Of a stretch of DNA of 64,000 bases, positions 23,344-34,270 are shown in pieces (position 1 is the stretch's first letter; every line of letters begins with the position of its first letter). The translations under genes and the position numbers were made by a program. The stretch spans positions 136,281 through 200,280 of the forward strand of contig KV423923.1 in NCBI GenBank assembly GCA_001632435.1. Direction: 5' to 3'. The notes under the pieces are model-generated. The model ran no database searches. It saw nothing but the letters and a program-made list of their open reading frames with translations, and had not been told where the DNA came from. This stretch comes from Calocera cornea HHB12733. Lineage: Eukaryota > Basidiomycota > Dacrymycetes > Dacrymycetales > Dacrymycetaceae.

Positions 23344-26300
23344 ATGCCTGGCCTCCTCCTTCCTCAGCTTCCTGACTTGCAGGCTACACTCCCACCCATA
23401 TTCGCACAATCGCAGCACAACACCGCGAACCACCGAAAGAACGTCGTTGCGTTGCACAAGATTCACCTGCGGCCGTCACCCAGACGCTGCCGAACGGCAA
23501 GGGAATGAAGCTGACGGGGGAGAAGGCTTTAAACGATGCGTTCTCCGCGATGGTTGATAAGATCTTGGAGGTGAAGAGGGGCGTCGTGCAAGCGGACAGG
23601 GTTGTTAAGTTTACTGCGAGCCCTATCGCGTTCTTATCCGAGAAAGGTAACGTCGCTGCCAGATTCGCTCCCAATGCTCGCTCACATTTCCTAGCTGCGG
23701 AGCAGCCAGAGAATGCAGATGACGATGAAGACACTCCTGCATCTCGGTTGACTGTTTTCTTACTTTCCCATCTATTGAAAGGATTCGAGGCGAAGGACAA
23801 GTCTGTGCGGCATCGATGTGTTCAGCCGGTAGCCCTGATGATATCGTCTCTGGGCGAACTCGAGTAAGTCGTCGCTCTTCCATTTTGGCTTGGACCAACA
23901 ATATATTGCAGTGAGGACGTATTCATGACTCTTCGCGAAGCGCTGCTCGAACGTGCGCGTGGCAAGGAGCCGGCCGTCCGTGTGCAGGCGGTTGTTGCCT
24001 TGTCCAAGATTATGGCCGGCGAAACGGACGAAGACGTGGCGGACGGAGAGCAGAGTGTACAGGACGTAATGTTGGATGTGGTCAGACATGACCCCTCTGC
24101 GTACGTATTGCTCAACTTCGAGTGGAGGTATGCTCATCTCGTTGCAGTGAGGTCCGCCGAGCCGCTCTTCTGAATACGCCTGCTTCTCCCACCACGCTTC
24201 CCGACTTGCTTTCGCGAACACGCGATACTGATACCACTGTTCGCCGGCTCGTCTATACGGCCGTTCTCCCGACTTTGCCTAATCCGAAGGTCATGTCCAT
24301 CGCACGGCGAGAACCGGCAATTCGGAATGGGTTGGGAGACCGAGAGGAGAGCGTTCGCAGAGCGGCGGGGAAGATGGTTGCTAGTTGGGTTGAGAATCAG
24401 GTTCTGCTGGAGGTACGCCTAGCGCTCATCATATCTGACGACAAGCTCATACCATCGGCAGTTCCTACGCACAGCGGACGTTGTGAGCAGTAAGGTTGAC
24501 GAGGATGCTCTACTGAGCATCTTCGTTACAAGGCCCGAGCTACTGGATGCGGCCGAGCTTGATGGTGCGAATATTGTCCACATCGTAGGAGGACACTAAC
24601 AACCCTGTTCAGATGCGTTTTGGTCTTCCATCTCCCCCGAAAAGGCATTCCTTGCCCGCGTCTTTGTACACCACTGCCTGTCAATGAAGGATACGGGTCG
24701 TCTGGAATCGTCTCTCCCCGTGGTCACGGCACTTGCATTCCGCATTCAGAGCACATACAACAAGCTGCTGGACATCACTCTCGGTCAGGAGTCCCTCATC
24801 GCGCAAGGAAAGGAGCCAGATCCCACGCAAGAAGCAGCTAAGGATGATCAAGCATTCATGCTGAGCGAGCTATGCAAGCTTGCGGTCAACCTCGACTACG
24901 CCGATGAGATCGGTAGGAGGAAGATGATCAGCCTGGTCCGCGGTATGCAAGTCTGTCCGAACACCTGATCCCACGGTGCATGGACGTCATGAGCAAGCAG
25001 TCTGACAGCTAGCGGGATCTCATCCGCGTGGTTGTCGAGATCGTGGGTGATCTGAAGTAACCCGAAGATATCGAGGTATATCTCTCATGTCTAGCCAAAT
25101 TTAAAGCTGACTGAATAACCAGGGTGACTATTCTCGCGCTGGAAGCGAAGAGGCATCTGAGATATCCCGTGGATCTCGGCGCTCTCGTGGTCGTTCCCGT
25201 TCTCGGGATCGCAAGGTCACCAAGAAGTCAGCCGAGGAAGAGGAGATGGAACTTGAGCGAGCCGCTTTCATCGACATGCGTTGTCTTGAGCTCTGCGCAG
25301 CAATGTTGGGACGAGTAAATTCTGTAAGTGGAGTCCATCCGCAAACTATCAGGCTCTCATCCGTTTGGTCAGAATCTGCACGAGAACTCGGCCTTCCAGG
25401 GTCTGTTACCCGAACTTATTGTCCCCGCAATACGGAGCAAGGATCCTGCTCTCCGGGAGCAAGGCCTTACCTGCATCGGATTGTGCTCGCTCATTGATAA
25501 GGGCACGGCAAAGGAGTCGTTCGGTCTTTTCATGAATCAAGTGCAGACAGCAGCGGAAGATACGAAATGCAAGGCTCTGAAAGCCATCTTCGACATGGTC
25601 ATGGTCCACGGCACTGATTTCTTCGTCTCCAATGAGGTATGCCCTTACCTCTGCATATACCGTTCATTGAATAACTTCATCTCAGGAAAACCGGACGAAC
25701 GATTTCCTCTTATGGGTGCTGGGTGACGAGTCACCCGACGTGCAAGCCGTGGCTTGCGAGGGCATCGCCAAATTGATGCGGTCAGGCATGATATCCGACG
25801 AGACGGTACGATATCTGGTATCATCTCTCAACTCTTCCACTGATTCGCTTCTGCGCAGATACTGCAAAGCCTTGTGTTGATGTATCTTTCACCTGAAACG
25901 TCCGACAACCAAGCTTTGCGTCAATGCCTCAGCTACTTCTTCCCGGTTTACTGTTATTCGTCGTCGCTGAACCAGCGCAAGATACAGCACATCTTCGTAC
26001 CAGTCATGGAAGCCCTAACACAAGTCCATCAAGACTTGGAGGAAGATCAAGAGATGATTTCACCCAGCCAGATCGGGATGCAGCTGGTGGACTGGACGGA
26101 ACCCAAGAAGGTTGTGGAGGTCAACGATGTCAAGGCTGACCATTCCATCCACATCGACGTCGCCATCGAGCTCCTGAAGTACCTTCTCAACGCAACTGAC
26201 AAGGACGAACGCAAGACTATCTGTCAGCTTCTGAGCAAGTTGCATCTCCCTGAGCATGCCGACGACGATAAAGTCAAGAGCCTTGGCCTACTGATCTGGG

Positions 26301-26708
26301 GCTTCAAGACAGTAAGTCACGCTCAACGATGACACGGACGATGCTCATCCATACGTGCAGCGCCGGCCAGTGAAGGACACAGCTTCAAGGAACGCTCTCG
26401 TGCGCTTCCAATCCGCTATCAACAAGAAATACTCTGAGCAATTGGCTGGAATGGATGAGGCTGCGTATCGAGAATTGAAGTCGCTCAAGGAACTCTTTGA
26501 TGACGTATTCTCTCTCGTGCCGGATGACGATGAGGAGGAAGAGGCGACTCCGAAGCCAAAGGCCAGGGCGGCTCGCGGTAAGGATGCCCGCAGTTCTCTG
26601 GCATCAGAAGTGGACGAGGAGGACGAAGCAGAGGAAGCTGCTTCCGTTGGCGATGAAGTGGACGACGAGGATGAGGTCGACTCGATTTTAGGGGACGATG
26701 ACGAGTAA
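23344..26708 (+). CDS. Condensin non-SMC subunit, Ycg1/CAPG-type HEAT protein, with apparent disabling lesions
   Basis: Spliced exons encode about 930 residues of HEAT-repeat protein: QHNTANHRKNVVALHKIH at the N-terminus, then FLLSHLLKGFEAKDKSVRHR, PAVRVQAVVALSKI, LGDREESVRRAAGKMV, LTCIGLCSLIDKGTA and VACEGIAKLMRSG. It ends in an acidic tail at TAA 26706-26708, with AATAAA at 26734. This is the kleisin-binding G-subunit of condensin, which compacts mitotic chromosomes. Lesions: a reading-frame break at 23466-23469 (KIH must shift frame to continue AAVTQTLPNGKG); a frame-breaking gap at 24942-24958; and two stops, TAG 25010-25012 inside QSDS-RDLIRVVVEI and TAA 25058-25060 inside VGDLK-PEDIE, each one base from a Glu codon. 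Both damaged segments could be spliced out in frame (23443-23483; about 24950-25121), losing conserved residues. Either a decaying second copy or assembly errors. Confidence 0.7.
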
Positions 26709-27952
26709 TTCCAATTTGACGCTGTATCTGTACAATAAACCTGTTGTTTTACTCTGTGCAATTTGGAAAGGTTTGCGCATAGTCCTTATGCGCGGCCAAG
26801 GGTCTCTCGCCCAATATCGTAGGATAAAAAATATCGTAGGATACACAGTGTCGTAGGATAAATAATGTCGTAGGATAAACAATATCGTAGGATAACGGAT
26901 ATGCTCGTTCGTACGATAAAAGTCACTAATTGTTTCATGAGGCAGGACACATGCTGGTGCACTCGGGGAAGACTGACACCCTTCTTTGGACGGCCGCCTG
27001 CGTGGCGAGAGTTGGCTTCTCTGTGAATACATATTGCGCGGACGAAATCTAATGGCTATGCTATAGACACCCAGGCCAACAGATCGGTGCTGGTTGGCTC
27101 CGTTGAGACATTGTTCTTGTGACGGGAAACTGTTTAGGAGGTGGAAGCACAGTGAGATGAGGGTTCTTGTAGGTCGTTTCGCAAGGACCTGTGGCCGTGA
27201 CTTCCAGAGGTCACGGCACAATGGTTGCCAGAAAACCCCTTTCTATGTCTCCTTCACGTACATCGAGGGCCTCATTGGCGGCAAGTTGGGTGATGCTGAA
27301 ATGCAATCGGTGATACAGCACTCCAGCTCACCGCCATACACCACTGCAAGGGCAGGGGATGAATGGCCATTATGTGAGTGGTAGGATTCCCGAGTCGTCG
27401 AACGTGATGTGACCGACTTAAGAGATGTTTATCCGACAGTTTTGGGTCTTTGACGCGTCGACGCGTTGATGAGTCGTGGGTCGGCTTGATGTCTGCCTTT
27501 CCTCACTGCTTACTGCGTCTAGAACAAGAGATGACGTCCATATCTCAATGTACGCGCTTCATTTACCAACCGAAAGAAACGAAGTCTTTGAGCAGACAAA
27601 GAACAAACCGCGAAGGGAAACCGGGGGGCTGGGATATCGCTTCTACATCCTGATGCACCGGGCTCTTGACATGAGAGGGCTTAGTGGGCCGCTCGGTCCG
27701 AGAGGCCGGCTGTCTAATACATAGAAGCTGAGTTGCCTAAAGTACCGTCGATTTGGTAAGACGCGGCAGAACTGCCAACACAGAAGCAGAGCTCAGCGCC
27801 GTTTCAGCATGAGGACGGCGCTGTAAGCGTCAAAGTGAGGGATACGGTGTAAAACGTCACGGCAGAACAAAGGAGATACTAGGAAGGAAGACAAGTGATG
27901 GCTCGTAACGGCGCGCAGAAAGGAAGAGAGCGGTGATGGTTTGGGGAATACG
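26709..27952. other. Intergenic region carrying repeat block C
   Basis: Holds the condensin 3' UTR (AATAAA at 26734-26739), repeat block C at 26816-26970, and about 900 bp of unassigned DNA. ORFs up to 96 codons show no domain or splice support. Confidence 0.5.
26816..26970. repeat. Repeat block C: second copy of the 155-bp palindrome block
   Basis: Units begin at 26816, 26833, 26850, 26867 and 26884, again exactly 17 bp apart, then TCGTACGAT at 26909 and the same flank through TGCACTCGGGG. Similarity to block B stops abruptly at about 22960/26970, so the conserved unit is short. It is in the same orientation as block B. Confidence 0.85.
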
Positions 27953-30530
27953 TCAGGGTTCTTGGCTTGGGGTAGCCGGACGAGGTTGAGCAGCGGCCAA
28001 GCGAAGAGAAAAGATCGTCTCGAAATCGCTCGAAAACCCGGGCGGGGTATACTGATGGACAGAGCGGTTGGGGCTACTTTGGTGCGTGCCCATTCCATGT
28101 TCGCCAGATGTAATAGAATTGAGGAGAAGCTCCGCAAAGCCGCGTTCGACAGCGTCAGGAAGAGCGAAATGCTGGGTTTTGAAGAGCAAGCCGTGGGAGC
28201 CATCGGTGTTGACAACGAATGGATGAGCAAACAATGCCGAAAAGGCACAATGTGCACAAGCTTTCTTCGGACAAACTGCTAGTGGAAAGGTGTGCTGCGG
28301 AAGGTGAGCAACCGAAGTGAACAAAGAAGATAGAACATACCGAAAGAGCGCCTGACAAAGGCAGAGATTTGGAGACTTGTCGAAAGAGAAGGCATCGACC
28401 GTCAAAGTGGGTGCAACCCGTAATTGAACAAAGGGGTTGAGGGTCGATCGCCTGACGCATCAGTGCCATCAGGATAGCTTCGCAGTGGTAGTGAGCTGAG
28501 AGGCCGACGGTGGAGAGGTTCTTGTAAAGTCGCTCGAGCTTGACCATAGACGAGACTGGGGAAGGTAGAGCTGAGGTCAACCACGCTTGGATGTGGTTGA
28601 CTTGATCCTGGCTGAGGTGAATGACAGGAGCATTACGCCCACTTATGACGAAGGCAGTGGGGCGCCACACGGTAGCGGCGGAAAGATGGGTGCCATGAAA
28701 GAATCGACGTAACTCGGTAACTGCGAAGACGAATGCAGATAGGTTGTTTAGAAGAGTCTTGACAAGGGCGGGAAGCCAGCCGAGATCGTCGTTAGAGTCG
28801 GACTCGATGATGGCGGTGAGAGTATCTTCAATTCCAGCTATGTCCTCCACGTGGGGACCGGGGTTGGAAGCCGCCGGCTGGATGGACAGGCCAGAGGGAT
28901 CGACGGGAGGACGGGTAGTGTCCGTGACTGCTCCAGGGACAAGGGCAGCCGCTGGACGCGATTCTTGGAACCCGGGCTTAAGCGCTTTGCCTATCAAATA
29001 AGGTTAATAGGGGTAGAGAGAAGGACATAAATAGGCATACCGAGACGGTCACGAAGGAAGAAGCTCTTATCATTGAGAAGCTTCTTGAGCAGCTCCGCTA
29101 GGGTGATATCACCCTCCCCACGGGTGGAGTGTCCGTAAAAGAACTGAGAAAGTCCTTCGAGACAGGCGACAAGAGTCTTGAGCGTGGTATTAAACTCCTC
29201 AGGCTTCGGAGGTTGGTGATTGGCTGGATTTCGAAGGCTTCGGTAATCAACACCATCATAGCGATCGATGTCGGCGATTGAAGATCCAATAGTGGACAGG
29301 AAATAGGCAATGAGGGCGCACCAAATTCCAGAGTTAGACGGGTTGAATGTTCCGTAGTGCGCAGCCGGAGAGTCATCTGGGTGAAGGAGACGCCGCCACG
29401 GGACAACGTGTTGTTGGAGTGTTTGTCCGGACTCGGCGAGCGAGGCGATTGCTTGCCACAGCGCATCTGAGAGCTCAACTCGGAAGGACGGCTCGTTTCC
29501 GGAAAGACTAGAAGAGGGTAACTGCGGCTGGAGAAATGACTCTCGAAATATGTCGGAGAGCGGTGTCGTGAATGGCCGGCTACAAGACCTGAATCTTTGA
29601 TGGAGTTTGCCATTGCAGTTGCGCAGAATATAGCGAAGTATAATACTAGGGATGGAGGAACCACTTGAGTATGGGATGATGATGAGAGTAGAGAGAGAAC
29701 TGACAGAGGATCCTTGATAGAGGGTGACTGTATCAATGCGAGGACGCGTCGAAGGTATGTTTCGAATGAAGCCGCACGGGTCTGCATGACATGGCTGGAA
29801 AGGACAGATGAGCGATGAACATATGGAAACAGCCTACTAACGAGGAGAGTATAAGCTTGCTGAGAGAGTGGACTTCATTGTCCGGCATTGGCACGATCTC
29901 GGTGACGTTCCATTGTATGGGTCCAGTTGGTGTCGAAGAATCAGAAGATGTCACAGGACGATCGTCTAGGACGGTGGAAGGATTCCGAGCAAAGACAATA
30001 ATATTGCCGCGCGTTGAGCCGGAGGACGCCGGGGATGCAGCAGTATTGTGCTGGGTAAAGAAAGAGCGCAGAGTAGTATTGGTCGTGGGCGGAAGGGGAC
30101 TCGCAGTGTTGTTGGAGGGTGTTGGAACGAGAGTTGGAGGAAGGTCATCTTGAGCGCGAGAGACAGCGAATGCAGGGATCCGCATCATCTCCTCCAGTGT
30201 ATTGCCCCAGGAAGCAACGAGTGCCGCAGACTTGGACATAAGCAGTATTTCGGATTCGGCTGTCTTGTCAGAAATCGTGGGATTGATGATGGAAGTAGGT
30301 TCTGGCTGAATGGCTTCATGTATTGCGGAAAGGACTGTTGCTGCCTGATGCGAATCCATTAGGGCAAAGGGTGACTGATCCATGGCGTTGAGGAACGACA
30401 GAATAGCTGGGGAAAGGGGAAGTGAGGAGGGAGCTAGATCTCGCGGGGAGGGCTTGAGTGGTCGTCCTGACTCAGAATGACTAGGAACGGTAGTGGGATC
30501 AGGGTGTGCTTCTTTGGTCAGCACAGCCAA
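27953..30530 (-). CDS. Probable fungal nucleic-acid deaminase (OTT_1508-like)
   Basis: The exon from ATG 30530 (MAVLTKEAHP) joins through a GTAGGC...TTTCCAG intron near 29812-29853 to a long frame that is not obvious on first reading (HADPCGFIRNIP, ILRNCNGKLHQRFRS, NSGIWCALIAYFLST). It continues through a GTATGC intron near 29000 to KALKPGFQES. The key motifs are SAHYHCEAILMALM (His-Cys-Glu) near 28480 and, after a probable 141-nt intron, VCPKKACAHC near 28250. An H-[AC]-E motif plus PKxxCxxC is the zinc-binding and catalytic signature of the cytidine-deaminase superfamily, and this form resembles the fungal OTT_1508-like group. Length is about 780 aa; the N-terminal ~250 residues are disordered. 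The array at 30615 lies 85 bp upstream of the start. Substrate unknown; proposed roles of the group are in genome defence or editing. Confidence 0.5.
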
Positions 30531-31824
30531 GCCGGAGCGCCAAAGAGAACGTCGAAAGTTGAAGGAGTAACGCGTCGGATTAAATGATTGAGAGACGGTA
30601 CACTCTTGAAGGATATCGTAGGATACAGTTTATCGTAGGATATGAATATCGTAGGATATGTAAGGAAGCCAAGATAGTCTGTATTGAGTCAACCGCTTGT
30701 AGGTTTCAGTTTACGTGAGGGAAGGGGAGTAACCGGTGCAGATTTTTGCCCGTCGGAGCCAGAACCTGAGTTTGAAACGGAGGGAAAAAGGGAAGGTGTG
30801 TTATGGATAAATCGGAGGGACAGAGGATGGGTCTGAAGGCGCGGGACAGGGTCTCATGGACCTGTCCGTTCCTCATCTCCATACTGCCTGCAAGCGAGCT
30901 CACAGCGGGCGCGAGGCGAGGCGAGGCAGGGCGCGGGCGATAGCCTCCGTACACGTGCCGACCTGGGCCCTGACCGCACCGCCTTGCGCTTGCTGCTGGG
31001 CTTGGGCCGGTGTGCTCGCCCTTAATCCTCACGGACGCTACTTCCTTCCTTAGGGATGCCGCGCATTCTGCTGCGTTCCAGGAGGACTCGGGAGGAGTGC
31101 GAAGATGGGAATATCGGCGAGGATTGACAATGCTGACACTAGCGGGCAGCGCCCACACTGCCCCGCACCACAGCACCACAGCACCAATACTGTCTATTGT
31201 CATATTGATTAGTTAGGCGCGTTAAGCTAAGCTCATTTATGATCAAACAGCCCCTCCCAGTCACCATAACAACGCGGCCCCCTACCCCGTCCCGCCGGGT
31301 TCACACGAGCATATCAGTGCACAGCCACGCATGGGCGAGGCACCGCCTTCCCCTCTCTTCTTGCTCCCTCGCACTGTTGATGAATAAAATCTTGAACCGA
31401 GCTCCGAGGATGGCATTGGCGTGCCATTTGGATTAATGCCGGTCGTTGCACTAAACGGATCACACAGTGCTTGGCTGTTGAGGCACCCTCGGAACTTTGC
31501 GATCTATGCGCCGCCTTCCTATCTTCGTCCCTGTACCGGACGCGCGCTTCAAGCCGACCCACCTCCGACATCGGCGCAGCTCGTTCAGGTTTCATGCGCC
31601 TTCCCGAGATTCGGGTACGCGGTTCTTCCGACAGAGAGCATATTCAGATCACACCGCAAGACCAGTCAGAAGCGCGATCCAGGTCAATCCGATTTCGGTT
31701 TCACACTACCTGTCAAGATATACGCTTGGATTTCCGCAGAGAACGACATCCCTCTAATGAGGTGGATGCCCCCATTTCCACTTCAACCCCTTGACCCTCC
31801 AGGAACTCTCTGCCTCGTTTAGCT
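30531..31824. other. Intergenic region with array D
   Basis: Holds array D (30615-30657) in the deaminase promoter. Two overlapping ORF sets near 30706-31203 (minus) and 31421-31822 (plus) are rich in Pro, Ser and Arg without domains. I do not call a gene here. Confidence 0.45.
30615..30657. repeat. Palindrome array D: three ATCGTAGGAT units
   Basis: Identical ATCGTAGGAT units begin at 30615, 30632 and 30648 (17- and 16-bp spacing). The array is shorter than the others, lacks the 70-bp flank of blocks B and C, and sits 85 bp upstream of the deaminase start codon. Confidence 0.8.
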
Positions 31825-32700
31825 TCAGTTCTCGTACACCTTCATGTACGAGTTCGCGCGGCTGTTCCGCCAGATGGCGCCCTCGAAGCACGTCGTGTGA
31901 CTGTCCCACAGGTCAGCATCACGCGCAGCAGCCAGCGACCAAGGCCTTAGTATGCACCTATACGGCTTCAACCTGACCTCCTCCTCCATCGCGTCCGCGA
32001 ACCCATCATTCCACGCCAGCCTCGGATAAGCCTTGACGATCCCGTCCACGGTCGCCCTCGCCACCCACTCGCTGTGCGCCCCATGGTTGTCGAGCAGCGT
32101 GCCGAGCTGGATGAGCTGGCCGTGCAGGTGGATGCTTCCCGGGACGAAGTCGGTGTGCCGGAAGATCGTCTCCGCAACCAGGTCGGCCAGGTCGGAGGTG
32201 GAGCGCGCGCGGAGGTACGAGTGCGCGTACATCCCGCCCCACCATTCGAAGGAGAGCTTCGTCCTGCGCTGGATTAGTGGGATACTGGCAGGAGCGGCAG
32301 GGAGAGCGCACGCTTTGAGGTTCTCGGGTGTGCACCCGATATCGTGGAATATGCACGCGAGGTAGTAGCTCTCGGCATCATAATCCCAGTCTGGGAACTG
32401 CGTCTTCGCGAGCGCGAGCGCTGTCCCACCACCTCAGCATCAGCCCCATGCCACGTAGAAGAGCACACGCAGCACACCAAGGAAGAACGCCCGATGCGAA
32501 TGATTCCATACGTTCTCTGGGAGACGAGGCTTGAGATGCGCCTGTGCCTCACGCACCAGTGGCGTGTCCGGCAGGAGGGGAAGGAGGTCGCGCTCGAAGT
32601 CGAGCGGGGGCGGGTTGGTGCCGTGCACGGGCTTGAGTTCGGAGGCGGGGCAGGGGACGGAGGCGAAGCCGCGCAGGACGCCGCTGGTGGTGCTGGACAT
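31825..32700 (-). CDS. Cyanamide hydratase-like HD-domain protein
   Basis: The gene starts at ATG 32700 (MSSTTSGVLRG) and ends at 31825 (...NSYMKVYEN). Three introns join cleanly: LPENVWNHSHRAFFL to ALALAKTQFPDWDY, ENLKA to TKLSFEWWGG, and EVRLKPY to SHTTCFEGAIWR. The product is about 234 aa, the usual size for cyanamide hydratases (yeast Ddi2/Ddi3 family). The His of HSHR, the HD of YYLACIFHDIG and the His of ETIFRHTDF are the metal-binding positions of the HD fold. Cyanamide hydratase converts cyanamide to urea; many fungal relatives have undetermined substrates. No lesion was seen. The longer reading from 32826 is less likely because it precedes the conserved start. Confidence 0.8.
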
Positions 32701-33244
32701 GTTTGGGAGTGAGAGTGGATGGTCAACGAGGGAAGATGGTGTGCTTGAGGACACGAAGCTGGCGAGCCATGGTGTTATGCATGACGAATCGAACGAAGTC
32801 AGCGGATCGGACCCCATATGCCGCAACTGGCAAGCGCCCGTCCGAGTCGCATCAGGGATCTCACTTCCCCACGGAATCCGCGGCGCTCGTCATCTGCTTT
32901 GGAAAGCACTTCTTTTACGGCACAGTGATGTTTGCATTTGAGACTTTGTAATGACTTTGCGGAGAGGCGCGTGGACTTGCTTCTTCTGAGATGCCCATGA
33001 TGTTACTCTAACTTATGCGGCCCACTCGCAAAACATGACTCGGTTCCCTGTCCTCGACGCTGGACAGGACAGGATTGCCGCCCGCCACGGGATTGAAGTC
33101 CGTTATAATACAATACAGCTATTTCTCGCTTTCGCTTCTGCAAGTACATGGTCCACTTGCTACGGCACATCGTAGGCGCCGAGGGTCGCCCTGCCCCCAC
33201 AGCGCATCTGGCCGTTGCCGTTCGAGTCGCAGCACTACTTCCCT
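32701..33244. other. Intergenic region
   Basis: About 540 bp upstream of the cyanamide hydratase-like gene and downstream of the Nudix gene. It should hold the promoter of the former and the 3' UTR of the latter. No repeat or further gene was seen. Confidence 0.5.
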
Positions 33245-34111
33245 TCAGAGCTTTAGTGTCTTCGTCAGAGCAAACCCCATGGCGAAATTAGCCAGCCTCG
33301 CATCCACCGTGAACCCCTTCTCCTCATAATCTAAGCAGCCAGTCAGCCGAGCTCCGCACACCAGGCATCAGCAACAGCAGGTGTACGCACCCCTAAGCAC
33401 GTCATACAGTGCGTCGACCTCTACGATCCTCCGTACGATATGCTCGCCCGGGTCTAGGTGCTGCTTCGGCATCGTCTTCGTATCTTCTACAGGTACGCGG
33501 AGAGTGACAACCTTCATGTTCGCCGTTGTCATCCCTTGCACCAACCGAACTCAGCTATGACGTATAAGGCAGGGGAGGGAGGTAGCGCACCAGGGTCACA
33601 CCACATCACAGGTGAAGAGTCTACGACCTCCTTCGCTTCGTAGCCCGTCTCCTCTCTTAGCTCGCGGATCGCCGCCGCCTCAGCGGTCTCGTCCCCATCA
33701 ATAAGCCCCGCCGGGAACTCTGCCACCACATCAGCCCCCTTATCCTCAGCACGCCAAGCCAGGGAACGACGTACCAATGCACACCTTCCCCAGCGGCGGC
33801 CGGTACTGCTCAATAATGATCGTGCACGTCTTCTGCCCCTCCGCCTGCAGCAGCGTCAGAATCGCGACCGCGTCGACCCCGCCGCTGCCGCGCGTCTTAC
33901 GCGCCGCGGCCTCCCACGTCCGCGCCTTCCCGTCCTCGTCCTGGTAATGGATGCGCTTCAGGCCGACCCACTTGGCGTCGGAGGTGTTGAGGTCCTCCAC
34001 GCTCAGGATCTGCGGCGTCTGCTTCATGCTGGTTGTGGTGAAGTGGCGGGGGAGTAATGTGCGAGAGATGGAGGCGAGCCGCGATGCTGCACGACGAGCA
34101 GCGAACGACAT
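33245..34111 (-). CDS. Nudix hydrolase, ADP-ribose/ADP-sugar pyrophosphatase (Ysa1-like)
   Basis: ATG 34111 begins [12 protein letters not shown], a basic, Arg-rich N-terminus that could be a mitochondrial presequence; a second Met (MKQTPQ) gives the cytosolic core. Joined exons read [18 protein letters not shown], then the complete Nudix box [29 protein letters not shown] follows, then LRVPVEDTK, and the gene ends [19 protein letters not shown] at 33245. Length is about 233 aa, as in yeast Ysa1. The enzyme hydrolyses ADP-ribose to AMP and ribose-5-phosphate, clearing a reactive NAD breakdown product. Three short introns all keep frame. The gene looks intact. Confidence 0.85.
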
Positions 34112-34270
34112 ATGTGGGGGGAGCGCTCTCCAAGGGTCCGGAGCGACAGTGCTGAACGTCATTGAACACGTGACCCATGATGACATTTCTTCTGGTACAA
34201 TTGCATAGTATACAGTGCGGGGAACAGGAATTGGTGGTATCAAGGATGAGCGGTTATAGATATGTGCGTT

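Noticed and set aside
29098..29787. 229-codon minus-strand frame taken as a separate gene
   Set aside because: A neighbouring frame is open through the same region, splices to exons on both sides and gives a more protein-like sequence leading into the deaminase motifs.
30706..31203. 165-codon minus-strand ORF
   Set aside because: Low-complexity Pro/Ser/Arg translation with no conserved feature and no plausible partner exons.
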